Shown: positions 1 to 10,328, counted from the stretch's first letter. The stretch is DNA of 64,000 bases from Karalla daura (GCA_029224185.1 CM055188.1:1055001-1119000), one strand, 5' to 3'. A program made the numbers and translations. The notes: generated from the letters alone by a model not told the origin.

Positions 1-760
1 TTTGCTGCTGGGGGCCCACTGCAACTCCTCCGGGTTCTGGTGTCAAGCATGGGGGGGTACTCAGCCGGCCTCCCTGCAGGGGTGGTGCCCAAAACTGGGC
101 CAGAGACACCCATCCTGGCAGCTCACCTGGTTCTGTGGGGCTATGGGCTCCATGGTGCCCTGGCCTCCTGCCTCACTGCTGCCTCAGACTGTGCGCAGGG
201 TGGTCATGGCTCCCACCTTTGTCGGGGTTTGACGACAACTGACAAACCTCTCACCGATGTAGTTCTGCAAGGCATGTGCACAGGTGCAACCACACACACA
301 CACGTACACACATAAACGCACATACAACTTTGTGTTGCAATGTTATGTAAGGTTGAGTGTTGTCATTGCTTGCCATTGTCATTGATTGTGGTTCCATCCA
401 TTATGTTACAGAACCATCACAGCTCATGGCTGTCACTTGTTGCTGTCTGCTGTTGCTGCTGTCCCTCTCTTTCCCCCTCTCCTCTCCGCAGCTGCTAAGA
501 CGTTGCTGCAGAGCCACTGCAACTACTGGCAGCAGTAAGAATGGGAACAACAATTTCTGTTGCTCTCGCTCCCACTATATAGGAACTCAGCTGTTGCCAG
601 ATGTGACTGCAGCTGCCCCTGCTGATGCTGCTGTTATGTCTGTTGTGTTGCGTCTATTGTCTGTCATTGTTTGTTTCTTTTGTGTCTTTTCAGATTAATA
701 TATATTAATAAAATTTACTATACTTAATTTAAAAAAAAAGCTCTGATAATGATTTGAATC
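1..760. other. GC-rich then A-tailed sequence, origin unknown
   Basis: The first ~290 bases are clearly GC-richer than the rest of the window. A short CA repeat follows at about 291-312. Further on, a pyrimidine-rich stretch ends in cag near 490, and an AATAAA-like signal near 705 is followed by a run of A at 732-739. Signal plus A run could mark the 3' end of a retroposed copy, but no protein or RNA was recognised. The open frames here (for example 357-698) show no domain. I see no supported gene. Confidence 0.25.
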
Positions 761-939
761 AAGACATGTTTGAAGTGGACACACAATCCATGCAATTACG
801 TGTCTTTAATCTCTCAGAGCAAGATAAAAAACAAATACATTGTTTCAAATTTACAGCATTGTCCAAAAACTTCTTCAGAGGGAAGGTTTTCCCCATCAGA
901 TAGCATCAGTCCATTTTATGACACACATCTGGTCAGAGG

Positions 940-1870
940 AATGTTCAGTAGAATTGTAACCAGCAGCCTTTGCTGCAGTTGTCCCTTGGCAGCCACCGTA
1001 GCTCCACTCACAGCTGGCCCGCCCCTTCCGGAGCATGCCCGTGGCTACCTGTTAGCTTTCCACCTATAAAGCCACTCTCATTGACAGGCTAGACACGCGC
1101 TCTGGGTGCTGCTTCTGAAATCTGCCTCACTCCTTGTCTGGACCGGAAAGGCTTGAACGTCACGCTGCTGGGTCGGGTTGCAGAGAGTTTGAGAACGCAC
1201 GCTCCGGGACCCTTTGTGACTGCGTGGCACACCAGATGCCGTTGGTTCCACCTGACTGCGTGGAAGACGACACCACTGCTGTTTTGCCTTTGTTCCATTT
1301 GACTGTGCACTGTATGTTTTAGCTTTTACCAACACGGTTTGCCGTGGGATGGTAGGCTGCCACCTGCAGTGTTAGCGTATTTGGCTAGGCTCTCATGTGC
1401 AATCTGCTCTGCGAGCTTAACCTTTCCTCTCATTTCTCCTTTTCAGCCTGGGCTGTCCGGCGGATTCAGGCCCTATCCGTCGAGCACATCACCTCACGTT
1501 TGTAGTGGTAACGAGCACCTCACTGTTTGCTGTGGACACTTCCTGTCGTGCCTGTGTGTTTCTGCTTGTGTGTGTGTGTGTGTGTGTGTGGTTATGTGCG
1601 TGTGTATGGCACCAGGAGTCGGGAGCACGTGTGTGTGTGGCTAGGTATCCGGACCGGAACACGGTTGGTGTGTCACCCTCACTCCTCGGACAGGTAACCT
1701 TCCCCTCAAGCTGTCCCAGTCTAGCCCATGGCTGTTATTTTATAGTTTTGTAATTGTTCGGGTGGCAGCCTTCCACACCCCATTTGCTATGTTATTTAGT
1801 GATTAATAAAGTGAAGATGACTGCAACCTCACGTCTCTGTGTCCACTAATGTAGCTGGGAGGGGACCCTC
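940..1870 (+). repeat. LTR-like sequence, boundaries unknown
   Basis: A TATA-like box (cctataaagcc) lies near 1063 and a polyadenylation-like signal (attaataaagtg) near 1803, followed by a CT- and GT-rich stretch. This order resembles the U3-R-U5 plan of a long terminal repeat, and the 43491-44170 LTR shows the same plan. No terminal TG/CA pair or target duplication could be fixed. A promoter plus poly(A) site of some other retroposon is an alternative. A GT repeat lies at 1568-1590. Confidence 0.3.
1568..1590. repeat. (GT)n microsatellite
   Basis: Uninterrupted GT dinucleotides over about 23 bases, followed by a looser GT-rich tail. Confidence 0.9.
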
Positions 1871-2039
1871 TTGTCCTGGAATCCGGTGTATTAGGGGGCT
1901 GTAAAATGATATCTTGTGGTGTGAGGCCACAGGTGGCGTTGTCACAAACCACCTAGACAAGACCCTTAGACTGACCCGCTCGGGTCACAGAATGATCTAT
2001 TGAAACAATGATCCTCTTATGTGGCAGAGGTTCTGCTTA

Positions 2040-2335
2040 AAATCTCAGGTGGCAGGTGTTACTGTACCAGGGAGAAAAGAGTCTGAGGTGTAGATGAAGT
2101 GTCCTTCCGCTGTTCAGTGGTCAAAGATGTGTTAATCTCTGCCATAGACACTTTAATTACCTGCTTTCAACCAGGACAGTGTTGTTCTGTACCATCCAGA
2201 ACTAGGCACACATGGCCTCCACATGAGGATGGCAAAGTTGAGGGGGACAGAAGCGCAGAGTAGGCATCGCTTTTGACGCTTTTAGCCCTCCACCCCAAAT
2301 AATCAAAATCAAAATATGGTTACCATTGATATATA
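2040..2335. repeat. Interspersed repeat, left flank of Tc1 copy
   Basis: The block at 2085-2200 (ggtgtagatgaagtgtcc, then tctgccatagacacttt) recurs in the same orientation at 3672-3760, on the other side of the Tc1 element. The block at 2250-2320 (agtaggcatcgcttttgac, ccccaaataatc) recurs at about 46200-46280. This is therefore dispersed repeat DNA into or beside which the transposon inserted. No coding capacity is seen. Confidence 0.55.
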
Positions 2336-3509
2336 CACTCACCGGCCACGTTATTAGGTACACCATGCTAGTAACGGGTTGGACCCCCTTTTTTCTTCAG
2401 AACTGCCTCAATTCTTCGTGGCATAGATTCAACAAGGTGCTTGAAGCATTCCTCACAGAGTTTGGTCCATATTGACATGATGGCATCACACAGTTGGTGC
2501 AGATTTGTCGGCAGATTTGTCATCCATGATGCGAATCTCCTGTCCATATCCCAAAGATGCTCTATTGGATTGAGATCCGGTGACAGTGAAATCATTGTCA
2601 TGTTCAAGAAACCAGTCTGAGATGATTCCAGCTTTATGACATGGCGCACTATCCTGCAAAAAGTCATCAGAAGTTGGGTACATTGTGGTCATAAAGGGAT
2701 GGACATGGTCAGCAACAATACTCAGGTAGGTCGTGGCGTTGCAACGATGCTCAATTGGTTCCAAGGGGCCCAAAGAGTGCCAAGAAAATATTCCCCACAC
2801 CATTACACCACCACCAGCAGCCTGAACCGTTGATACAAGGCAGGATGGATCCATGCTTTCATGTTGACGCCAAATTCTGACCCTACCATCCGAATGTCGT
2901 AGCAGAAATGGAGACTCATCAGACCAGGCAACGTTTTTCCAATCTTCTATTGTCCAATTTCGATGAGTTTGTGCAAATTGTAGCCTCAGTTTCCTGTTCT
3001 TAGCTGAAAGGAGTGGCACCCAGCGTGGTCTTCTGCTGCTGTAGCCCATCTGCCTGTTCAGAGATGCTCTTCTGCCTACCTTGGTTGTAACGGGTGGTTA
3101 TTTGAGTCACTGTTGCCTTTCTATCAGCTCGAACCAGTCTGGCCATTCTCCTCTGACCTCTGGCACCAACAAGGCATGTCTGCCCACAGAACTGCTGCTC
3201 ACTGGATATTTTTTCTTTTTTGGATCATTCTCTGTAAACCCTAGAGATGGTTGCGCGTGAAAATCCCAGTAGATCAGCAGTTTCTGAAATACTCAGACCA
3301 GCCCTTCTGGCACCAACAACCATGCCACGTTCAAAGTCACTCAAATCACCTTCTTCCCCATACTGATGCTCGGTTTGAACTGCAGGAGATTTTCTTGACT
3401 ATGTCTACATGCCTAAATGCACTGAGTTGCCGCCATGTGATTGGCTGATTAGAAATTAAGTGTTAACGAGCAGTTGGACTGGTGTACCTAATAAAGTGGC
3501 CGGTGAGTG
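2336..3509 (-). mobile_element. Tc1-family DNA transposon, inactive copy (Tc1-A)
   Basis: The two ends are inverted copies of each other: the left starts cactcaccggccacgttatt and the right end reads as its near-complement (about 29 bp, one or two mismatches). A TA dinucleotide flanks each side (2334-2335 and 3510-3511), the target duplication expected of Tc1/mariner elements. Element length is 1174 bp. It encodes a degraded transposase on the minus strand. This end sequence is typical of an abundant fish Tc1 family; I do not assign a Repbase name. Confidence 0.93.
2368..3360 (-). pseudogene. Tc1-type transposase pseudogene (Tc1-A)
   Basis: Read on the minus strand, the relic runs from an N-terminal helix-turn-helix region (ERGMVVGARRAGLSISETA, around 3270-3350) to the C-terminal tail ending KKGGPTRY at 2368. 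The catalytic triad region is recognisable: WSDES near 2920, QDSAPCHKA near 2650 and SPDLNPIEHLWD near 2560-2590, as in DD34E Tc1 transposases. The copy is dead. A TGA stop sits at 3225-3227 where the family usually has Trp, a frameshift lies near 3075, and another near 2590-2600 separates the second Asp from the catalytic Glu. Full-length relatives are roughly 340 residues. The enzyme would cut and paste the element at TA sites in the nucleus; this copy cannot. Confidence 0.92.
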
Positions 3510-3511
3510 TA

Positions 3512-3850
3512 TTCATTTCAGTAACTTATTTTTTCAGTAAATTTATTGTACCGCCCCACCACATTTTAGAGCAGAGCTGCCATGGAAGTCTGTTGGAGGC
3601 TTGTGGCGCACTACACTGCATGTGTGGCCCGTTCTGTGGTAGCATACTGGGGCCTTCACTACTTGTCCCAGGGAGAGAGGAGTCCAAGGTGTAGATGAAG
3701 TGTCCATAACGAGATTCGTGGGATGGTCAGAGATGTGTTACTCTCTGCCATAGACACTTTGATTGCCAGGTTCTCAAGCAAGTAGATGTTTTTCTGTGCA
3801 ATGCAGGGTAAGCAGGCATGGCCTCCTCTATGCACAGAAAAAGGTTGGGG
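3512..3850. repeat. Interspersed repeat, right flank of Tc1 copy
   Basis: Positions 3640-3840 repeat the block found at 2050-2240 on the left side of Tc1-A, in the same orientation, with perhaps 75-80% identity by eye. Shared words include gtagatgaagtgtcc and tctgccatagacacttt. It is probably a second copy of one repeat family rather than a target duplication, because it is too long and too diverged. Confidence 0.5.
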
Positions 3851-5060
3851 ACTCGATGGCGGGCACAGGTTTCGGAGCACCCTCGCACTGGAATTTTCTA
3901 GTACATATATATTATTATCAGTTGAGAGATCATTTGCAGATTGCAAGTAGAGTTTTCACACACTTTTCTTTTTTTTAACTGGTACCGTTTTACTCCACAG
4001 TCCATTAAATACATCCATAAACTCATCCATACTCATATCACCAACATCATCCTCTGTCAACTTATAGTTTCATCAGAGCAGATTGTTTGTGTAGCATTAC
4101 ATTTCTTTGTGAGCGGTAGTTTTATTTATAATGTTGGTGATGCATAAGGTCACTGTATGAGCTTTACAGGATCACAGGTAAATGATGAAGAAATCAGCTA
4201 AAATGTATGATTGCAACTCATGTTTTCTTAATGACATGGTGCTGCAGCTTCAGACTGGGATGACTCTGAATTTCTTTTCAGGTTTCCCAGCGTGACTGAT
4301 TGCATATGGAACATGTTCTTATCACTGGTTCCCTCACAAAATGAGGCAGACTGTGTGAATAAGAAATCCATTCAGAGCAGTAATGTGCAGGTCAATTGAT
4401 TATTGTCTCAAAATGTAAAAATCTATTTCACTTGAAATATTGTTTAACTTGAAACAAGTATAAATGTCTATCGGTCTCTGTAAGTAGAGCATATGTGTTT
4501 TTTCTAATTATCTTACTGAAAATTGTGCTTGAAACAAAAGAGCATTGTCTAAAAACAAATCAGTCTTCAGGGGAGGCGTTCCATTTTAAGTGTTAAGAGT
4601 TTTGTTTTGACTTGAAATATTTGAGTTTTCGTTGTACTGGAACCGAAAGCTCAAGCATTTCCTGTCTTAGAGTATATCAACTTACAGTTCAGGGTTAGAT
4701 ACAGTTTGTTGAACCTGCCTTGTGAAACTGACCTCTGGACTCTGTCCTGAAGCTCATGCTGAGTCCAGAGAGTGAGTAGTCAAATCATCTTGGTGAAGTG
4801 ACTATACATGGTTTGGAGCTGGAATTTGGGTTCTGCTGAGAAGATTAGGTAGGGAGTTACTGAAGCACAGCGTCAACTCCCACTGTGTGTGAGTGAGTGA
4901 GTGTGAATTCTTTCTTTTCCCATACTTTTCCCATACATTTCTTATGGGTATTTTGTTGAGAAAAATAATAGCATACTTCTCCCAGTCAAGCCACACTTTT
5001 TGATGTATGATTTGTCAAGGTGCATGCAAAACTTTGAGATATTATGAACCAAACTCTAAT
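3851..5060. other. No supported feature
   Basis: AT-rich sequence with several short open frames on both strands, none with a recognisable domain or consistent splice signals. A short GTGAGT-rich tract occurs near 4885-4902. Confidence 0.5.
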
Positions 5061-5069
5061 ACAGAAGAT

Positions 5070-5300
5070 GAATAATAAGAAGGAAAACTAGAAAGTTCTT
5101 GCATGGTGGAATTTCAAGAGTGCCCCAGGGTGTGTGCTTATTTGTGTGTGTGCCAGGGCCCCTGACCACTAGCAGTGGTGGTGCCCTGCCCAGGGATGTG
5201 TGCTCATTTATTTGCGTGTGGAAGACGTGAAGAATAAATCCTTTTGTTCCTCTTCTTTTTCCCATTCATTTCGTATGAGGAGTCTTGGCCAGGTGAGACC
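5070..5300. repeat. Unclassified repeat fragment (R3)
   Basis: The order of words 'aactagaaa-gttc', 'atttcaagagtgc', 'ggtgtgtgc', 'cccattcatttc' recurs at 21815-22000, 22100-22160 and 23380-23570. At the last site it lies inside the R1 element. This is non-coding dispersed repeat sequence, possibly an internal segment of R1. Confidence 0.5.
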
Positions 5301-6070
5301 AAAATGAGACCAAAAACAGATGGTATGAGTGATTTGTTTTGGACCACATATTTTGATGTCTGTCTTCTGAAAATTTGAATGATTGTATTTTATGGTTTAA
5401 ACAATTTTCTCAGGACTATATCATGTAGTATGAGGAATGAGGTTTGCAAAAATCAGAGTACAATTTCTACTCAGTAGGTTACATATCTCATACATAACCA
5501 GGGTGGAACCTAAAAGGGTGTAAAATTCCTAGCTAATTTAGCTCCAGCTTTAAGAGTGCCTCAAACCGATGTAATATAAAACTGAGAAAACAGGAGTGGC
5601 AGTAAAAGCTTACCTCAGTTTTTTCAGTTGAATTTACTGCCAAAAACAAATGATGTCACCTCATGAAAATGGCTGTATGGATTTGTAGTGTTTTTAGGGA
5701 GCCAAGAAATGCAAAGAGGGACACATACTATGTTATATAATTACAGAAAACAAAATAAGTTTAATAAGATTAGTTTCTTTGTCTAAAGATAATATACCTT
5801 AGTCCAGTGGTTGCCAACCCATCCGTCCTGATCGACTGGTGTCAACTCGTGACAGAGGGAATCCTCAGCAATTGACCGAGCAAATTTATTTAATTTATAA
5901 TCAAGATCTGAGTACCACTGTTGTCAAATCAGAAGTGTTATGAGCAAAGACTCAACAGCTCTGTGCCTGAGTGGAAAAAACAGGTGCTTGCGAAGGAAGA
6001 GTTGAAATGGGTGGAAACTGAAAGCTTCTTAGAGAGGTTCCTTAGCAATTGATACTGCTTCATTATATAT
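5301..6070. other. No supported feature
   Basis: AT-rich, no domain-bearing open frame, no convincing splice sites. A short AT repeat follows at 6066-6077, at the edge of the LTR fragment. Confidence 0.5.
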
Positions 6071-6084
6071 ATATATGTAAATAT

Positions 6085-6434
6085 ATTTGGAAGACAATAC
6101 ACTCTGACCACAGCCAGTGGATCCGAGGAGTGTTTCCCTGAGGGAGAGTTCATAGTGCATTTTATCCTGGCCCCTAGGAAGACATCCCCCAAGTGTGAAA
6201 ACCTTTTGGTCACAATAAACAAATTGTCAGGAGCTAAGCAAGATGTTACGACTGGTGCCCTGTGAGCAAGACACTTTCATAGGCATAGCCATGGACATCT
6301 TAAGGAGCAGCGAGTGATCTTACAGTGAAGTTCTTGAGTCTTTGATGGCTGCAGCACACAGAGTTCAGGCTACACCTAGATTAATACTGAGATTAATCAA
6401 ATGTTCCTAGGTGCATGTAAAATTTCCACCAAAA
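6085..6434 (-). repeat. LTR fragment (family L), minus orientation
   Basis: Reverse-complemented, this matches the solo LTRs at 22724-23146 and 27078-27502. It shares the 5' start tggtggaaattttacatgc, the middle ttgtttattgtgacc and the block before the TATA-like gataaaatgc. The 3' third (U5 side) is missing and is replaced by an AT repeat at 6066-6077, so this is a truncated copy. Confidence 0.8.
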
Positions 6435-6439
6435 ACCAA

Positions 6440-7397
6440 AAGAGTCACCATGAAATTTCAAGTTATTGAAAAATGTTTTCCTGCTTGGTCATGCAACCAT
6501 AATAATGTTTTTCAGTTTCCGTGAGAATGTGATGAAACATAACATCAGGCTCCTTCTATTGATGCTAGTGCTGCACTCACCAAAACCTTCAAAAGGGCAT
6601 CAAATAATCATCTTTCAAGGTTGGTTTTAATGTAATAATTGAATCCATAATCAGCCATCTTTTACTGTATTTTAGAAAATTCAAATTACATATCTTCACA
6701 GAAATCCTGGGCTTGAATTTCCAATCAGAATGAAATTTTACTTTAATTATAAAATCCCTCCTGAATTGTGCACAGTTTCTGGTTCCTCCACTGAACAAAC
6801 ACTTTCACACAGTAAAGGGAGACATTTTGACAATATTTTAATGTGCTTTTTGTTACAGTATATTGTATGCATATCCAGCATATCATTTCTCAAACATACA
6901 ACTCTCTTAGACCCAGGGAGTGAAATGTAGAGCTGCGAAGATGATTTAACAGTTTGTCTATCTCTGCACATGCAGCGATGGTGCAGTGCTGCTGCCCCAG
7001 AGGCTCATATTTGGAGGGCATGATACTGATTCTAGCTGTTTTAAACCAAATTCTTAGAATGCAAAATGTTACAACATTAAGAAACAAGTATCTGAAAACA
7101 AAAAGTGGTTTAAGGTTGAGTACATTATTTACAGGGGGAAAAATCCTATAAATAAAATAAAAGCTGGCAAATAAAAGTTGGGAAATAAGTCAGTGAAAAC
7201 CACATCCTAACTATCCATTATTCTGATTATACTTGATTTAAATTCACAATTTAAAGAAGCTCAGAAGGAGAAGAAATTATCTTTTGCCTCTTCATTGTAA
7301 TCACTATGACTATTAATTCCATCATCATCTTAATTATAATTGTATTTATCATTAGTAGTGTCTCCTATTTTTCCTGTCTTTCTTCAGTTCATCCCAC
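6440..7397. other. Presumed 3' UTR/downstream region of nxph4
   Basis: This AT-rich sequence lies directly downstream of the nxph4 stop codon (minus strand), so the gene's 3' untranslated region should begin at 7397 and run toward lower coordinates. I could not place a polyadenylation signal with confidence. No other gene is seen. Confidence 0.35.
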
Positions 7398-8198
7398 TTA
7401 TCCAAAATAGGGATGCTCACTTTGGAAGCTATAGTCCGGACAAACTTTCTGAACCAGCTTGTAATCAATGCTAAAGAAAGAGATGAAGATGCAGATCACT
7501 TTAAAGGGTTTGGCACAGAGCCAGGCAGCGGAAGACTGGGTGTGCTCTGTGAAGCATGTCTGAGAAGGATTGTAGAGACAGGGTTTGGTCTTGTTGGATC
7601 TGTTGGTTTTCTCATACTCCACCCGACAGTTAAAGGTCTTTCCGTCCTTTTGGTCGAAGGTGGACTGCTGAGTCTCCTGGATCTGGACATCGTGCTGGAT
7701 GTGGGAGTGCAGCTGTTGATGATGGAAGACCTCAAACTCCACCACTTTAGTAGGTGGCACAATACTGACTGACACATTACCCAGACTGGACGAGTTATGG
7801 CGGAAGTAGACAGTGAAAGTCCCATTGATGTGGTCCACAATCTTCCCTGTCACCAACAAGCTGAACTTCATGGTTTTGACGTTGAAGTAAAAGTCTCCCC
7901 AGCCAAAGATCTTCTTTGTCTTGAGCGCTGTCTTTAAGGAGGGCTTGCGCTTAGAGCGATAACCTGTCTGATCCTGGAGCAGGGACTGGTTCCGGGCAGA
8001 GTCATAAGGATTAAAGAAATTGTAGGTGGGAAGCTTGGATTTCATTTGTGTCTGGTCGATGGAGGTGGAGAAGATACGAGTTTGGTAAGGGGTTTTAACC
8101 ATGCCACCTGTTGTGCCTTCCAGTGTGCCTCCACCCATTCCATATGGAATTTGTTTCATCACTGAATCTAGGTTGGAGAGCTCCTCTAAGCCCTGGAC
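7398..8198 (-). CDS. nxph4: Neurexophilin, terminal coding exon (nxph4-like)
   Basis: This exon encodes 266 residues plus a stop of a secreted neuropeptide-like glycoprotein that binds alpha-neurexins at synapses (family knowledge). The conserved neurexophilin block starts KIFGWGDFYFNVKTMKFS and continues with a TGKIVDHINGTF motif. Several N-glycosylation sequons are visible (NGT, NSS, NVS, NRS, NKT). The C-terminal part carries six cysteines (FNC, KPC, QTC, WLC, VIC, KVC). The ending CPDYSFQSEHPYFG resembles NXPH4 rather than NXPH1-3, which usually end HSDTPY or similar. An RSKR basic motif just upstream of the block could be a convertase cleavage site. The acceptor (minus strand) is ctttttgtctacag just before 8198; the reading frame is open from there (VQGLEELSNLDSV). 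The signal-peptide exon is missing, so the feature is partial. Paralogue assignment is less certain than family assignment. Confidence 0.93.
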   Translation of the reverse strand, partial: VQGLEELSNLDSVMKQIPYGMGGGTLEGTTGGMVKTPYQTRIFSTSIDQTQMKSKLPTYNFFNPYDSARNQSLLQDQTGYRSKRKPSLKTALKTKKIFGWGDFYFNVKTMKFSLLVTGKIVDHINGTFTVYFRHNSSSLGNVSVSIVPPTKVVEFEVFHHQQLHSHIQHDVQIQETQQSTFDQKDGKTFNCRVEYEKTNRSNKTKPCLYNPSQTCFTEHTQSSAAWLCAKPFKVICIFISFFSIDYKLVQKVCPDYSFQSEHPYFG

Positions 8199-8212
8199 CT
8201 GTAGACAAAAAG
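8199..8212 (-). promoter_or_regulatory. Splice acceptor of nxph4 terminal exon
   Basis: On the minus strand a T-rich tract is followed by ctacag, immediately before the codons VQG that open the exon. It is the only in-frame acceptor consistent with an uninterrupted neurexophilin reading frame. Confidence 0.75.
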
Positions 8213-8825
8213 CAATAGAAAGAAAATGAAGTGAGTCTTTGGAAACGTCAACACAAGATCACTGATCTTGAGGAAACAATGGATCAAAACATTTACCAAC
8301 ACATTTGCAGAGACACAGTGAATGTCATGACCTCATGGTGCAAGAGCTAATACTTTATCAGTATGGCAAGCAATGGCTGAGAAGATTAGGAACTGTTATA
8401 AGCATGGGGTTCCACGAAGGGTGGAATTCCCAAAAACATTATTTGTCATGATGAAAGAACAGGTCTGTGAAAAAATTAAATCGCAGAATTGTCCAAACAA
8501 TGGTTGATGAAAAATTTTCACATTCCATCAATCTTCCAACTATCCATACTCTGGATATCCATTCTGTTTTTCTTTATATTTTTTTAAAGGAACTTGATCA
8601 GGTGCCACGTCCTTGATCAATATAAATGTGTAATGGCATCCAATGTACTGGGCTGCTTATTACAAATTGACCATCAGTATCTCCAACTGTCCTCACAGAT
8701 GCTCAGATTAACTGCATGAAACAATCCTTTTTGGGATTCAAGCCTTGAGAGAACACTTGAATTCTTCAAATGAGCATTTCTGCACATTTCCGAAAGATTT
8801 TGATCTGCTGCCTGGCCATCAATTC
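8213..8825. other. Presumed intron sequence of nxph4, no other feature
   Basis: No open frame with a domain. No minus-strand start codon followed by a signal-peptide-like stretch and a GT donor was recognised here. Confidence 0.4.
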
Positions 8826-8828
8826 ACT

Positions 8829-9108
8829 GGTCTGACCACAGAAATAGAGTGGATACAGATAACCCCTCATGGAGTCTGTCCCAAGGATCTTGGATTCTGA
8901 AAGCAGATGACACCCTGTGAAACTTACTAAGGGGCTGTGAGCTGGAAATCAGTTTAATTCCTGACCCAGACCACAGAGATATGGCAGCCAATCCCATACG
9001 GAGTCTGTCGTGAGGATCTTGGATCCTGACAGCTGAGCAGGCCACAGCCCATGACATGTACCAAAGGGTTGCAAGCTTGAAAGCTCTCCCAAGCTTGAAG
9101 ATCTGCTC
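8829..9108. repeat. Two-copy tandem repeat, unit about 130 bp
   Basis: The block at 8831-8960 (gaccacaga, then ggagtctgtc, then aggatcttgga) is followed by a diverged second copy at about 8966-9100 with the same words in the same order. The offset between matching words is 129-135 bases. The minus-strand open frame across it (8824-9111) arises from the duplication and shows no known domain. Confidence 0.75.
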
Positions 9109-9169
9109 CACTACAAACTTTCTAGCCAGCTATATTGCCATGGCAAAAGGACATGGACCACAGGACTTT

Positions 9170-9570
9170 TTAGGTTCCGAGCTATGAAGTTGCAAGAAAC
9201 CTATTAAAACTGTAGTGTTTTTTTGTACGGTCCAAGCAACAAAGTTGGGAGAACCCTTATTAAAACAGTAGTGTTTCTTTTTACAGTCCAAGGAACAAAG
9301 TTGCGAGAACCCTTGTTAAAACAGTAGCGTTTCTTTTTATTAGGGTCCCAGCAACAGATTTGCAGGAACCCTCTTAAAACTGTAGTGTGTCTTCTTAGGG
9401 TCCAAGCAACAAAGTTGCAAAAACCCTATTAAAACTGTAGTGTTTCTTTTGATTAGGGACGGAGCAATGAAGCTGCAAGAACCCTATTCAACCTGTAGTG
9501 TGTCTTTTTATTAGGGTCTGAGGAACAAAGTTCGAGAACCCTGTGAAATCTGTAGTGTTTCTTTTTATTA
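9170..9570. repeat. Minisatellite, 56-58 bp unit, about 7 copies
   Basis: The word (c)tgtagtgt or its variants recurs at about 9211, 9267, 9323, 9381, 9436, 9494 and 9551, giving a period of 55-58 bases. Each unit carries ggtcc-agcaac-aaa-gttgc-gaaccc, an imperfect palindrome able to fold into a hairpin. Units are diverged, so the array is old. Confidence 0.88.
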
Positions 9571-9599
9571 TTATTATTATTATTATTATTACATTTATT
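9566..9599. repeat. (ATT)n microsatellite
   Basis: About nine ATT/TTA trinucleotides end the minisatellite array and abut the R1 palindrome at 9603. Confidence 0.85.
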
Positions 9600-9602
9600 A
9601 TA

Positions 9603-10320
9603 AGTGCTCCAGGAGGGAGCACTCTTATTCTTCTACATGTTTGTTCTTCTTACTTATAGCAAAATTTTGGTTGGCCGTATCTCAAAGACCGCTGATTGCA
9701 CACGTGCAGCTCAGCCCTGGCAAGTGTGGTCAGCTTTGACCCCAACCCTAACCCAAAAAATCCCCGCGATTGTCGGCAAACGATCCAGAATCTGGACAAG
9801 TTATATAGAAGATTTGTTCAGGACACTCTCCCATTGGTTAGTTAAACACCAACGCAAAAGTCCAAAGTCCAAATTTTGACCAAGATCCTCAAAAAAATAA
9901 CACTTTTTGGCCCCGCAGGAGCCAATGAGTGCCCCGAAACAGCAAAAAATCTCATAAGAAATGAATGGGAAAAACAAGCAAATTAAAGAATATCACCCTC
10001 AAACAAGCATTCGCTGTAAACCATACATTGATATAAAAACGTCATTCGAACTTCAAAATGCAGGAAAACTTATCCTCTCTACCTGTACTCCACAGCATGT
10101 TGATATCTGGTATCATTTTTCATCCAAGCCCTCTCAAAAACATGTGCGTTTGGCATTTTCAATGCAGCTACAGTGGAGAGAGACCTACTGTCAGAGTGTG
10201 GGATCGCTGAAAAATGAGCTCTCATTTTTCTCTTTTAGCGCTGCTCCCAGCCACAAAGCATGCAGTGGGCAAATTATTTTTTCCACTTTAGTACCACTTA
10301 CCACTTTTGTGCTTTTTTGT
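9603..10320. repeat. R1 repeat, left arm and inner part
   Basis: It starts with a palindrome (agtgctcc, 5-base loop, ggagcact) at 9603-9623. The words cggcaaacgatcc, tctggacaagtt and gaccaagatcctcaaa match the left arm of the R1 copy at 22560-23400. The inner part (cattcgctgtaaacc, gcaggaaaact, ctctcaaaaacatgtgc) is the reverse complement of 51600-51850 and 50560-50760. The open frame at 9961-10338 is not supported as a gene, since the same sequence is a dispersed repeat. See the 22556-24600 entry for the element's structure. Confidence 0.7.
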
Positions 10321-10328
10321 GATTTTTT

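Noticed and set aside
357..698. 113-codon frame near the window start
   Set aside because: Cys/Leu-rich translation of simple TGCTGTTGCTG-type sequence with no domain or splice support.
7413..7772. 119-codon plus-strand frame
   Set aside because: Antisense shadow of the neurexophilin exon.
9170..9570. CRISPR-like regularly spaced repeats
   Set aside because: Units are contiguous diverged minisatellite copies without unique spacers, in a vertebrate-type genome.
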